Positions 1 to 8,777 of a DNA stretch of 23,949 nucleotides are shown piece by piece (within the stretch, counting starts at the first letter, position 1; every line of letters starts with the position of its first letter). The translations under genes were made by a program, and so were the position numbers. Where the stretch lies: the NCBI GenBank assembly GCA_964448935.1, contig CAYVBE010000045.1, positions 1 to 23,949 of the forward strand, given 5' to 3'. Source of the DNA: CAYVBE01 sp964448935 (lineage in GTDB: Bacteria > Planctomycetota > Brocadiia > SM23-32). The notes beneath the pieces were generated by a model. The model ran no database searches and was not told where the DNA came from. It worked only from the letters and a program-made list of their open reading frames with translations.

Positions 1-1
1 T

Positions 2-175
2 GAGCACCCCGAGACGCTCTTCGACCTGCAGGAGGACCCCGGCGAGATGCACAACCTGGCCTACGAGCCGCAGCACGCCGGCACGCTGCAGAAACACCGG
101 AAGCTTCTGCTGGACTGGTGCCGACGCACGGACGACCAGCGCTGGCTCGAAGGAGGCTGGCCCGGAGTCGGCTGA
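2..175 (+). CDS. Sulfatase, C-terminal fragment (5' end outside window)
   Basis: This open frame runs in from the left edge and stops at TGA 173-175, giving the last 57 residues of a protein. The segment LFDLQEDPGEMHNLA is the usual C-terminal signature of type-I sulfatases (pattern LYDLxxDPxExxNLA), which hydrolyse sulfate esters. It is followed by a short helix and a WLEGGWPGVG tail. The catalytic formylglycine region is outside the window, so substrate and activity cannot be judged. The next gene, also a sulfatase, starts 48 bp downstream on the same strand, so the two were probably co-transcribed. The family call rests on a short but characteristic motif. Confidence 0.75.
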   Translation, partial: EHPETLFDLQEDPGEMHNLAYEPQHAGTLQKHRKLLLDWCRRTDDQRWLEGGWPGVG

Positions 176-223
176 TTCCACCGGACCGAGAAACTGAGTT
201 TTCCACAGAAGAAGAGAAAAGCG

Positions 224-1813
224 ATGCCCGACCGAAGACCGAACGTCCTGATGATCGTGACCGACCAGCAGCGCGCGGACACCATCCATGCCCTGGGCAA
301 TGAGATGATCCGCACGCCGAACCTGGACCGGCTGGTCCGGGAGGGCACCGCCTTCCGGCGCAATTACACCTCCTGCCCGGTTTGTGCACCGGCGCGCGGC
401 TCCATGGCCACCGGCCTGGCGCCGCACGAGGGGCTGCAGACGGACAACTTCAGCGGACCGAAGATGGAGGTGCCGGACTTCGCCGCCCTCCTTCACGAGG
501 CCGGTTACCAGACCGCCGGCTGCGGCAAGCCACACGAGCCATTTGGGCGCGCGAAGACACACACGCCTCCGGGCATCCCGTCCGGGCTGGACGGTTTTGA
601 CGAATTCCTGACCTCGAGGGAAGACTACAAGCCCTGGTTTGCCGAGCAAGGGCTGGACTGGGTGGAGCGGACGGGCGGCCTCGGCACGGAGTATTACTAC
701 ATCCCGCAGGTCATGCGCTATCCGGAGAAGTACTGCAAAACGCACTGGATCGCCGACAACAGTATCCGGTTCCTCAATGAACGTGACCCCGAAAGGCCGT
801 TCCTGCTCTGCTCGCACTTCGGCGCACCGCACCCGAACTGGGAACTGCCCTACCCCTGGAACTACCTCTACCGGGCCGACCAGATGGAGCCCCCCCTGCG
901 GCCGGCCAACTACCGCGAGTACCGGTGCCGGGCCAACCGATTCCAGAACCGCTATAAATGGATGGAAGATGCCTGCGAGGGCGACGACATGCTGCTGCGC
1001 CGCATCCGTGCCGCCTATTACGCCACGATCTCCTACGTAGACTACCACGTCGGGCGCATCCTGGACGCCCTCGGGGACGAGATAGACAACACGCTGGTCA
1101 TCTTCACAACCGATCACGGGGAGATGCTGGGCGATTACGGCTGCGTGGGCAAGCGCTGCATGCTGGAGGGCGCCGTGCGCGTATCGTTGCTGGCCCGCCT
1201 GCCCGGCTTCATGCCCCGGGGGAGGGAGTGCCGCGGGGCCTCCTCCACCATGGACCTGATGCCAACCGTTCTGGAAGCCGCCGGCCTGGACTGTCCCGAC
1301 CTGGCCGAGGGCCGGTCCCTCCGCGAAGTGGCGAAGCTGGAACCGGGCGAACGCATCGTCTTCAGCCAGTTCAGCCGCTCGTGGAACGGCCAGTATTTCG
1401 CCGCCGATGGGGAGCGCTGCTACTGGCACTCCGCCGCCGACAAACGCGAGTGGCACTTCGCCGTCGGTGACGAGGTGGCCCAGGGATCCATCCTGGAAGA
1501 GGACCAGCGAGGCCTCCGGTTGCGGGAAGCCCTGATCGGGCGACACCGGGACGACATCTATTCGGATGCGGTTGACGGTGACGGGTGGAAAGACCATGAC
1601 GTGCCGGCCAACCGGCAGCACCATCACCCGGACTACGGACTGCTGTTCGTGGAAGATGCCGAGAGGATCCAGGCCGACGTCAACGCACTGGGGCCGCAGT
1701 ACGCCCGGAAGGTCACCGACCTGGCCCAGGGCCATCTGATGGCCGAGCACATGGTCGTTCCCACCGAGGAGGAATGGGAAGAGATGGGCTACAAGGCGCC
1801 CTGGCTTGAGTAA
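224..1813 (+). CDS. Type-I sulfatase, probably cytoplasmic
   Basis: A 529-aa protein of the formylglycine-dependent sulfatase family (alkaline-phosphatase fold), expected to hydrolyse sulfate esters. The N-terminal strand RPNVLMIVTDQQRAD supplies the first metal ligand Asp14, with Gln15 where many relatives have a second Asp. The formylglycine motif CAPAR is at residues 54-58, so Cys54 is the residue to be oxidised. TTDHGE (Asp297, His298) and Lys310 are the expected second metal-site and substrate-site positions. There is no signal peptide: the protein begins directly with the first beta strand, suggesting a cytoplasmic enzyme acting on imported sulfated saccharides. The purine-rich stretch GAAGAAGAGAAAA at 208-220 precedes the ATG and supports this start. 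Length is normal for the family. Substrate is unknown; a choline-sulfatase or N-sulfoglucosamine-type role cannot be excluded. Confidence 0.9.
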   Translation: MPDRRPNVLMIVTDQQRADTIHALGNEMIRTPNLDRLVREGTAFRRNYTSCPVCAPARGSMATGLAPHEGLQTDNFSGPKMEVPDFAALLHEAGYQTAGCGKPHEPFGRAKTHTPPGIPSGLDGFDEFLTSREDYKPWFAEQGLDWVERTGGLGTEYYYIPQVMRYPEKYCKTHWIADNSIRFLNERDPERPFLLCSHFGAPHPNWELPYPWNYLYRADQMEPPLRPANYREYRCRANRFQNRYKWMEDACEGDDMLLRRIRAAYYATISYVDYHVGRILDALGDEIDNTLVIFTTDHGEMLGDYGCVGKRCMLEGAVRVSLLARLPGFMPRGRECRGASSTMDLMPTVLEAAGLDCPDLAEGRSLREVAKLEPGERIVFSQFSRSWNGQYFAADGERCYWHSAADKREWHFAVGDEVAQGSILEEDQRGLRLREALIGRHRDDIYSDAVDGDGWKDHDVPANRQHHHPDYGLLFVEDAERIQADVNALGPQYARKVTDLAQGHLMAEHMVVPTEEEWEEMGYKAPWLE

Positions 1814-1886
1814 TGCTTCATTCCATCCGGTTTTCCGGGCGCCGGGCCCCGCACAAGTACGACAGACCGGGAGCAGGACAAGCAAA

Positions 1887-2123
1887 ATGAACCAGACGAT
1901 TAATCCGGACCCGGCGGGCACCGGCCATAAGAACGAAGGCTCCTCGGCCGATTTCCGAGTGATGGGCGCCTACCCCGCCGGCCAGACCGACTACGACATG
2001 GCGCGCGGGGGGGAAGGCCGGGCCGAGGAACTCAAGAGCAACATCGCCGCCGTCCCCGTCGCGGATAACGACCCCATCTACGGCACCGAGGGACCACTCA
2101 CACGGCACTGGCAGCAATCATAA
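1887..2123 (+). CDS. Small hypothetical protein (78 aa)
   Basis: Not recognised. The frame is also open upstream to 1806, overlapping the sulfatase end, but the upstream part reads as low-quality sequence. The ATG at 1887 is preceded by GGAGCAGGA (1870-1878) at suitable spacing. From there the codons are strongly G/C in the third position, as in the neighbouring real genes. The product is polar, rich in Gly, Ala, Asp and Glu, with no signal peptide or membrane helix, and ends in YGTEGPLTRHWQQS. Its TAA stop (2121-2123) touches the ribosome-binding site of the first beta-helix gene, which suggests translational coupling. It could be a genuine small cytoplasmic protein or the remnant of a longer gene. 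Confidence 0.5.
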   Translation: MNQTINPDPAGTGHKNEGSSADFRVMGAYPAGQTDYDMARGGEGRAEELKSNIAAVPVADNDPIYGTEGPLTRHWQQS

Positions 2124-2128
2124 AGGAG
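2123..2128 (+). promoter_or_regulatory. Ribosome-binding site of first beta-helix gene
   Basis: AAGGAG lies 6 nt before the ATG at 2135. Its first base is the last base of the TAA stop of the small upstream ORF, so ribosomes finishing that ORF could re-initiate here. Confidence 0.7.
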
Positions 2129-2134
2129 AAACTC

Positions 2135-5100
2135 ATGCACGATTCATTCGCGAAAATGCTTTGCATTTCAGCGCTTATCGCTCTCTGCGGTGCGGGCGCC
2201 GTTCTGGCGGAATACTCCTGGCAGGACCCTCACGCCGAAGTCATTGAGACCGGGGACCTGAAGTGGAAGCCGAAAGCGTTCGTCTTCGAGAGGGGGGAAT
2301 CCGTCCGCTACATTGACTACGAGGACGGTGATGACGCCAACGACGGACAGACCAGGGAAACACCGTGGAAGCATCATCCTTGGGACACACGCGCCGGCGG
2401 CAAGGCCAAAGACGCCCGCGGCATCCACACTTACGTATTCAAGCGCGGAACCCACTACCGCATATTCTCCGCCGACGGCGACTGGGCGCTGCTGGGCGCG
2501 CTGGGCTCCGGCAAGGCGGGCAACCCCATCCGGCTGACCAGCGACCCGGACTGGGGGACGGGAGAGGCCGTCATTGCGGGCTCTGTCCCCATCGAGAAGG
2601 AGTGGCGTAGGGCCACCGCGGATGACGCTCCGGAACGCATGGACACCTCGGACCAGACGGTATGGTATGTGGACCTGCCACTCCCCCACCGGCCGGACGG
2701 CGAGAGCTACAGGATGAACGAGGCAGTGCTGTACGAGGTCCGGGAGAACGGCCAGATCACCGACTTGCACCTGGCCAGCGACGTGGGCTGGGAAGTGACC
2801 AACCCCCACTTCGCACTGCACCACTGGAACACCTGGGACGAATACCGCCCGCGCGGCAAGGGTGGCGGCGGCTACCAGGACGACGAGCTGAAGGGCTATC
2901 CTTTGGACTACTTCGTGGGCGGGACCGTCTGGAGCCAGTATGCATGGGTGATCGCCAACGCCACGCCCGACCGCAGCCCCATCGGAAAAGGCGACTACGA
3001 TCCGGAACGGGGCACGCTGCGCTACAAGAAAGGCAGTGACCCCGTGAACCCCGGCACTCGCTACCTGATCGAAAACCTGCCCCAGTTCCTGGACCGGCCG
3101 GGTGAGTTCTACTACGACAAGGAAGCCGACCGCCTGTTCGTTCGCCTGCCGGAGGACCGAGACCCCAACTCCGTGCGCATAGAGCTGGCCACCGCTTTCG
3201 ACACGCTCCAGATCGTTGACCGCAGCCACATCGTGATCTCCGGGCTGTCCTTCCGCTTCAACGGCCGCAATCCCTTCCCCCACAGCAGCAACGTCATCAC
3301 GCTGGACGGAAGCTGCCGGGACATCACCATCAAGAACTGCACGTTCGAGCACATCGCGAACGACGCCATCTGGCTGACGGTCGGCCCCGATGAGGTAATG
3401 GACCACATCAGCGTCAAGGACTGCGACTTCCACTGGATCAACGGCGGCACAGCGGTAAAGATGCGCGGCTCGGGCGGGAAGGTCGGCCCCGGCCAGAAGC
3501 TGGGACGCCTCCTGCACGCCGAGGTCCTGCGCAACCGTGTGAGAAACTCAGGGCTCTACCGACATGATGACCACCGATGGTCCAACGTGCCGGCCCTCAC
3601 GTGCGAATACCCCCGGACCGCCGAGTTCGCGGGTAACATCGTGGACATGACCTGGGGCTCGGGTCTGGTCAGCCAGGGAGGGGCCACCGGCAAGAGCAAC
3701 CGCGGCTGGGACCTTCCCCTGTCCCGAATCCTGTTCCACCACAACAAGACCGAGAACAACGCCCTCGGCGTGAACGATTACGGTGGCATCTCCCTGTGGC
3801 AGCACGGCTCGATCTACTCCTACTGCAACATCGCCGGCAACTCCGTGGGCCACTGGCCGGGCGGCTTCTACAACCACGGCGACGTGAACCTGTCCTACCC
3901 GATATACCTGGACGGCGGTTTCAAGATCTACAACTTCAACAATATCTCCTGGGCACGCCCGTACGATCCGAGCGATCCCTACACGAGCACCAGTTCCGCC
4001 TACTTCAACGTGTTCGGCTACATGAATCCGTTCGTAAACAACACGGTGTACGGCTCCGCCACGGGCTTCGGGGGGACCTCGGGGAACCGCAACGACTACC
4101 TGGGCAACCTGTTCGCGCACGTCCGGAAGCAGTTCATCAACGTCAACCACGGCGGCAACCCGTCCCTGATCGGCGGCGGCGACACGGCGGCCTCCGGCAT
4201 AGACGGCGCCACGACGCTGGCCTACGGATACAATGTCTTCCACGGATCCGCCGATGCGGGCGTCGTGGCCACCGTTGACCGGGGCGCCCGGAAGGACGTG
4301 AAGGCCGACGATCTGGAGACCCTCGGCCGCCAGATGCGCGACTATCCGATGCGGCTTGCCCAACTGGGTAAGCCGGCGGACAGCCTGCCGGTCACCACGC
4401 CCATCCCCACCGACAAACGGAAGCCGAGCGCCTCGGATGCGGATTTCCGGCCCGCCCCGGACTCGCCCGCCATTGACAACGGCGTGCAGTACTTCGTGCC
4501 CTGGCCCCTCTACGCGACCGTCGGAGAATGGCACTTCAACGCGAACCACGCCGACCCCTCGCTGATACTCGATTACCACTACTACCCCACCCCGGCTTAC
4601 CTCAACCGCAGCATGTACTACCGCGTGCCGGTTCATGAGCTGCAGACGGCGCCGGCGTCGGTGGAGGATTACGTCGAGTCCGCTTCGGAGGACTGGGTGC
4701 GCGGTGCCCTGGTCTTCGACGGCAAGCGGCAGGCGCGCGTCACGCATGACCGGATGGCGCGGGACATCACCTTCGACTGGAACGCACTGGGCGTGAAGTC
4801 CAAGAAGCCACCCGCCCCGTGGCGTTCTTCCGGCGGCAAGATCATCTACCCCGCCGAGGAGCGCAAGACCCTCGACATCAAGACCGGGAACCTGCTGGTG
4901 GAGGCCATCCTGAGGACAGAAGCGGGCGATGCGGGCGGCGCCGTGGCGGGCAAGCACGACAGCGAGACGGGCTATCGCCTCTTCCTGGACGCTGAGGGCA
5001 AGGCGATCTTCGAGATCGCCTCCGGCGGCGAGCGCGGGCGGGTTGCCACCGCCGCATCCGTCAACAACGGGGAATGGCACCACATTCTGGCCGAGGCCGA

Positions 5101-5401
5101 CCGCGCCACCGGGCGGATGACCATCTACCTCGATGGCAGCCCCGCCGGCGAAGTCGCGGCAGCCCCGCCGGGTTCGCTCTCGAATGATGCGGACTTCATC
5201 GTAGGCACCGATCCGCGCCAGGAACGCTTCTTCCGGGGCGCCATTGACTTCCTGCGGGTCTGCCAGGGCACGCTGGAAGACGCACAGACCGACATCGCCG
5301 AACTCTACGAGTGGCAGACGGACGGTCCTTTCAAATATGACTTCGCCGGCCGGGCGCCCGATGGCAGGCGCGATGCCGGCGCTCTGGAACGGCTCAGATA
5401 A
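2135..5401 (+). CDS. Secreted right-handed beta-helix / LamG-like protein, paralog 1
   Basis: A 1,088-aa exported protein. Residues 1-25 form a signal peptide with likely cleavage after VLA, leaving a mature start EYSWQ. Next comes a region with VRYIDYEDGDDANDGQT and PWKHHPWD, of the DGxDxNDGxxxxPW type common at the head of secreted beta-helix enzymes. Residues from about 348 to 720 carry short repeated strands rich in Asn, Gly, Val and Ile (for example ITIKNCTFEHIANDAIWL), typical of right-handed parallel beta-helix carbohydrate-active proteins. DFRPAPDSPAIDNG near residue 769 closes the helix. A LamG/concanavalin-like module spans about 918-1056 (GGAVAGKHDSETGYRLF, NNGEWHHILAEADR, MTIYLDG), and the protein ends in RRDAGALERLR. 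The role is probably polysaccharide binding or cleavage (lyase or glycosidase); the catalytic family is not assignable by eye. The next paralog starts 14 bp later. Confidence 0.88.
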   Translation: MHDSFAKMLCISALIALCGAGAVLAEYSWQDPHAEVIETGDLKWKPKAFVFERGESVRYIDYEDGDDANDGQTRETPWKHHPWDTRAGGKAKDARGIHTYVFKRGTHYRIFSADGDWALLGALGSGKAGNPIRLTSDPDWGTGEAVIAGSVPIEKEWRRATADDAPERMDTSDQTVWYVDLPLPHRPDGESYRMNEAVLYEVRENGQITDLHLASDVGWEVTNPHFALHHWNTWDEYRPRGKGGGGYQDDELKGYPLDYFVGGTVWSQYAWVIANATPDRSPIGKGDYDPERGTLRYKKGSDPVNPGTRYLIENLPQFLDRPGEFYYDKEADRLFVRLPEDRDPNSVRIELATAFDTLQIVDRSHIVISGLSFRFNGRNPFPHSSNVITLDGSCRDITIKNCTFEHIANDAIWLTVGPDEVMDHISVKDCDFHWINGGTAVKMRGSGGKVGPGQKLGRLLHAEVLRNRVRNSGLYRHDDHRWSNVPALTCEYPRTAEFAGNIVDMTWGSGLVSQGGATGKSNRGWDLPLSRILFHHNKTENNALGVNDYGGISLWQHGSIYSYCNIAGNSVGHWPGGFYNHGDVNLSYPIYLDGGFKIYNFNNISWARPYDPSDPYTSTSSAYFNVFGYMNPFVNNTVYGSATGFGGTSGNRNDYLGNLFAHVRKQFINVNHGGNPSLIGGGDTAASGIDGATTLAYGYNVFHGSADAGVVATVDRGARKDVKADDLETLGRQMRDYPMRLAQLGKPADSLPVTTPIPTDKRKPSASDADFRPAPDSPAIDNGVQYFVPWPLYATVGEWHFNANHADPSLILDYHYYPTPAYLNRSMYYRVPVHELQTAPASVEDYVESASEDWVRGALVFDGKRQARVTHDRMARDITFDWNALGVKSKKPPAPWRSSGGKIIYPAEERKTLDIKTGNLLVEAILRTEAGDAGGAVAGKHDSETGYRLFLDAEGKAIFEIASGGERGRVATAASVNNGEWHHILAEADRATGRMTIYLDGSPAGEVAAAPPGSLSNDADFIVGTDPRQERFFRGAIDFLRVCQGTLEDAQTDIAELYEWQTDGPFKYDFAGRAPDGRRDAGALERLR

Positions 5402-5403
5402 AC

Positions 5404-5408
5404 GGAGG
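5404..5408 (+). promoter_or_regulatory. Ribosome-binding site of second beta-helix gene
   Basis: GGAGG lies 7 nt before the ATG at 5416 and immediately after the stop codon of paralog 1, consistent with a polycistronic message. Confidence 0.65.
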
Positions 5409-5415
5409 TGCGCCA

Positions 5416-8400
5416 ATGAAGCGCCTGGTCGTGTTCGCGGTTGCTCTTAGCTGTGCGTGTGCCTTTGTCACCGGAGAGTACTCCTGGCAGAAACCACACG
5501 CGAAAGTTCACCCGGATGGCGATATGGAGTGGACACCTGAACCCTTCGAGTTCACGACCGGGAACGAGGTCCGCTACATAGACTACGAGAACGGGGACGA
5601 TGCCAATGACGGCCTCACCAAACGGGCCGCGTGGAAACACCACCCCTGGGACCGCCAGGCCACGGGCAAAGCGGCTCAGGCTTCCGGACCCATCACCTAC
5701 GTCTTCAAACGCGGCGTGTTCTACCGCGGGCAGCTACAGGCTGACGAGTCGGGAAATCCCCACAACCCCATCCGGCTCACCAGCGATCCGGCCTGGGGCG
5801 AGGGCGAAGCCACACTGGCCGGCTCTGTGCGCCTGCCGGCGGACTGGGTGCCGGCGACGAGTGTGGAACGCCCGGACAGGCTGCCGGAGGCGGAGGAGGT
5901 CTGGGCGCTGGACCTGAGACCTCTCGGGGTTCTGGACGATGAGAACAATATCCGGTACGTCCGGCCGGACGGGCGCGGCCACTGGAACCCGCCGAGCTCC
6001 GCATTCACGGGCCTCTCTCGCGTGACCCCCGACGGGTCAACGGACGCCCTGCGTCTGGCGCGGGACCCCGACTGGCAGCCAGGCAACGACAATTTCGTGA
6101 TTGACTACTGGCACCAGTGGGACGGGCCGGTGGAGGTGGTGGTGGACGGCAAGGAGCGGAACGCCTGGCACGACGAACGCCTGAAAGGACACCCCGAGGA
6201 TTACTTCGACGGCGGCTACCTGTGGTCGCAGTATGCCTGGTTCATGGGCACTCCCACAGCACGCCGAATCGGCAGCGAGAAAGGGCCGAAGTACGTGCCG
6301 CAAGCGGGCGCTTTCCTCTTCGGCGCCATGGGCGGTATAAAGGCAAAGCTGCGCTACATGATCGAGAACCTGCCTCAGTACCTCGACACGGCTGAGGAGT
6401 TCTACCTGGACGACTCCACAGGCGCCCTGTTCTACCGTCCGCCCACCGGCCGGAATCCCAACGAGATGCACCTGGAGCTGACGACCGATCTCGGGCAGAT
6501 CAGCATAGAGAACCAGTCCCACATCGAGATAGCCGGTCTGGCCTTCCGGTTCGCCCAGGGCAACACGATCGCCCTCTCCGGCAACTGCACCGACGTCAAC
6601 ATCCATCACTGCAACTTCCGTAACTGCCGGCAGTTCGCCATCAAAGGTGGGGCCACAGGCCAGGGCGAGTACATGGACAGGGTTCGGATCGCCGACTGCC
6701 GCTTCGAGAGTATCTGGGAGACGGCCATTGAGCTCACCAACGGCGGCAAGTTCGCCAGAGTGCCGGATTACGGCCTGCTGGGACACGTGGACATCCTGCG
6801 CAACTACATCTATGAGACCGGGATGCGCCACAACGGGAACGTGCAGTCGAACGTCCCAGCCGTCTCCCTGTTCTGCCCCACCACCGCGGAGGTGGCCGGC
6901 AACATCGTGAAACGCAGCTTCGGCTCCGGGATAGTGGTCTTCGGCGGCAAGGAGGGCGCCCTGGGTGGCAGCGAGTCGCGAGCCCGGAATATCCCGTTCA
7001 TCCGCATCCTGGTCCACCACAACGAGACCGAGGACACGGCCCTGGCCGTCAACGACTACGGCGGCATGGCCATCTGGCAGGGCGGCCCCACCTACGTCTA
7101 CTGCAACAACATAGGCAACTCCCCCGGGCATATGCCCGCCGGCGTGTTCAACATGAAGACGTACATGAACCTCTCCTACCCCCTCTACCTGGACGGGGCC
7201 TACAAGATATACTCCTTCAACAACATCATCTGGGGCCGCACCACGGACCCGGAGGACACCTATCACAACATGAACAGCGGCTACTTCATGGTCTTCGGCT
7301 TCCTGAACCACTTCGTCAATAACACTATCTACCGCCAGGGCAAGGGCATCGGCGGCAGCAGCGGCAACCGGTGCGACGTGATGGGCAACGTGATGTCCGA
7401 GATCAGCAAGCAGTTCCTGGCCAATAACCGCACCGGCGATCCGTCTCTCGTCGGCGGCGGGGACACCGCTGCCTCCGGGATACGTGGCGTGGCATCGCTC
7501 GCTTTCGCCAACAACGTGTTCTACGGCGAGGCCGACGCCGGCCGCCTTCTGGAGCAGAAATACGACGATGCGGGCAACCCCAGGTTCCCCGGCGTGCCGC
7601 ATGACATTAAGGCGGATGAAGTCGACGTGATGGCCGAACAGATGCGGACTTTCCCCATCCGTTTCGGCCGGCTGGGCAAGGAAGCGTCCGAAAACCCGAT
7701 CGTCGGCTCGGACAAGCCCGCCATTGACGACGGCAGCACGGATGTGGACTTCCGGCTCACGCCGGACTCCCCCGCGCGGGACTACGGCGTCACCTACTTC
7801 GTTCCCTGGTCGCTTTACGGCACCGTGGGCGAGTGGCACTTTACCGAGAACCACGCCGAGCCCGACACGGTGGTTGACTACCACTGGTACATGAGCGAAG
7901 CCCACATGCACCGGAAGCTCTACGAGCAGATTCCCACCTTCGACCTCTTTATCAGCGATGGCGGCCTGGATGATTTCGTGCCATCTCCCAGCGAGGACTG
8001 GACGGACGGCGCGCTGGAGTTCAACGGTCGCCGATACGCTTATCACCCGGAAGAACGGCTGCGGCAGGATATCGAGATCAAGATGCTCTCGACCGGCAAG
8101 TTTGCCGACAGCATACCCGAGGAGGACTGGGATGTAGACGAACCGTCGGGCGGGACCCGCGGGGGCAAACCCGTCTACGGCCAGGACGACTACGCCCGCT
8201 ACCCGGCCGAAAAGCGCAAGACGCTCATCATCCGCAGGGAAAACCTGCTGGTCGAGGCCAACCTGCGTGTGGATGACGGCCACACGGGCGGCGCCATTCT
8301 GGGCAAGCACGACGGGGAGAGCGGCTACCGACTGTTCATCAATGACGACGGCGCGGCCGAGTTCCAGATCAGCTCGGGCGGCGCGCACGATTCGGTCGCC

Positions 8401-8760
8401 ACCACCCGCCCCATCAACGACGGGGAGTGGCACCACGTGCTGGCTGAAGTGAACCGCCGGACCGGCCGCATGACCATCTACCTGGACGGCCGGGAGTCGG
8501 CCGAGGCCAAAGCCTCTCTCGCTGCGGACGCATCGCTCGACAACCGCAGCGATTTCCTGGTGGGCAAAGCCCCGGACGACACGGGCTACTTCGAGGGCGC
8601 AATTGACTTCATGCGCGTCTGCCGCGGCACGTTGGAGGACGCGCAGACCGACATCGCCGAACTCTACGAATGGCAGACCAACGGCCCGTTCCTGCGCGAC
8701 TTCTGCGGCAATGAGCCTGCAGGAAGGCGGGACGCGGGCGCACTGGAAAGAACTCCGTGA
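5416..8760 (+). CDS. Secreted right-handed beta-helix / LamG-like protein, paralog 2
   Basis: A 1,114-aa exported protein with the same layout as its upstream neighbour. The signal peptide covers residues 1-20 (cleavage after VTG), again followed directly by EYSWQ. VRYIDYENGDDANDGLTK and WKHHPWD are conserved. Compared with paralog 1 it has a different central insert before the helix (around DWQPGNDNFVIDYWHQWDG), which paralog 3 shares. The beta-helix runs from about 351 to 730 and contains LAVNDYGGMAIWQGG, where paralog 1 has a close equivalent. VDFRLTPDSPARDYG lies near 777. The LamG-like module is at about 944-1082 (GGAILGKHDGESGYRLF, NDGEWHHVLAEVNR). The end is FCGNEPAGRRDAGALERTP. It is closer to paralog 3 than to paralog 1, especially in the C-terminal third. 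An extracytoplasmic role on polysaccharide is likely; the reaction is unknown. Confidence 0.88.
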   Translation: MKRLVVFAVALSCACAFVTGEYSWQKPHAKVHPDGDMEWTPEPFEFTTGNEVRYIDYENGDDANDGLTKRAAWKHHPWDRQATGKAAQASGPITYVFKRGVFYRGQLQADESGNPHNPIRLTSDPAWGEGEATLAGSVRLPADWVPATSVERPDRLPEAEEVWALDLRPLGVLDDENNIRYVRPDGRGHWNPPSSAFTGLSRVTPDGSTDALRLARDPDWQPGNDNFVIDYWHQWDGPVEVVVDGKERNAWHDERLKGHPEDYFDGGYLWSQYAWFMGTPTARRIGSEKGPKYVPQAGAFLFGAMGGIKAKLRYMIENLPQYLDTAEEFYLDDSTGALFYRPPTGRNPNEMHLELTTDLGQISIENQSHIEIAGLAFRFAQGNTIALSGNCTDVNIHHCNFRNCRQFAIKGGATGQGEYMDRVRIADCRFESIWETAIELTNGGKFARVPDYGLLGHVDILRNYIYETGMRHNGNVQSNVPAVSLFCPTTAEVAGNIVKRSFGSGIVVFGGKEGALGGSESRARNIPFIRILVHHNETEDTALAVNDYGGMAIWQGGPTYVYCNNIGNSPGHMPAGVFNMKTYMNLSYPLYLDGAYKIYSFNNIIWGRTTDPEDTYHNMNSGYFMVFGFLNHFVNNTIYRQGKGIGGSSGNRCDVMGNVMSEISKQFLANNRTGDPSLVGGGDTAASGIRGVASLAFANNVFYGEADAGRLLEQKYDDAGNPRFPGVPHDIKADEVDVMAEQMRTFPIRFGRLGKEASENPIVGSDKPAIDDGSTDVDFRLTPDSPARDYGVTYFVPWSLYGTVGEWHFTENHAEPDTVVDYHWYMSEAHMHRKLYEQIPTFDLFISDGGLDDFVPSPSEDWTDGALEFNGRRYAYHPEERLRQDIEIKMLSTGKFADSIPEEDWDVDEPSGGTRGGKPVYGQDDYARYPAEKRKTLIIRRENLLVEANLRVDDGHTGGAILGKHDGESGYRLFINDDGAAEFQISSGGAHDSVATTRPINDGEWHHVLAEVNRRTGRMTIYLDGRESAEAKASLAADASLDNRSDFLVGKAPDDTGYFEGAIDFMRVCRGTLEDAQTDIAELYEWQTNGPFLRDFCGNEPAGRRDAGALERTP

Positions 8761-8764
8761 CAGC

Positions 8765-8772
8765 AGGAGGAG
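8765..8772 (+). promoter_or_regulatory. Ribosome-binding site deciding the start of third beta-helix gene
   Basis: AGGAGGAG lies 5 nt before the ATG at 8778. An in-frame GTG at 8757 overlaps the previous stop codon, but the strong Shine-Dalgarno sequence lies downstream of it. The signal peptide also reads naturally from MFKARW, so 8778 is the better start. Confidence 0.8.
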
Positions 8773-8777
8773 CAATC

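Noticed and set aside
2168..3517. Long open frame on the minus strand opposite the first beta-helix gene, with similar ones at 3548-5416, 6037-8775 and 9201-11822
   Set aside because: These are antisense shadows of high-GC coding DNA: no ribosome-binding sites, Val/Gly/Arg/Ala-biased composition, and fully overlapped by genes with signal peptides and clear domains.
3240..4270. Asn/Gly-rich periodic sequence considered as a DNA-level tandem repeat
   Set aside because: The periodicity is at protein level, from beta-helix coils; the bases do not repeat closely enough to be a DNA repeat array.
8757..8777. GTG start extending paralog 3 by seven residues
   Set aside because: The strong AGGAGGAG lies inside this extension and serves the ATG at 8778, and the extension would precede the natural signal peptide.
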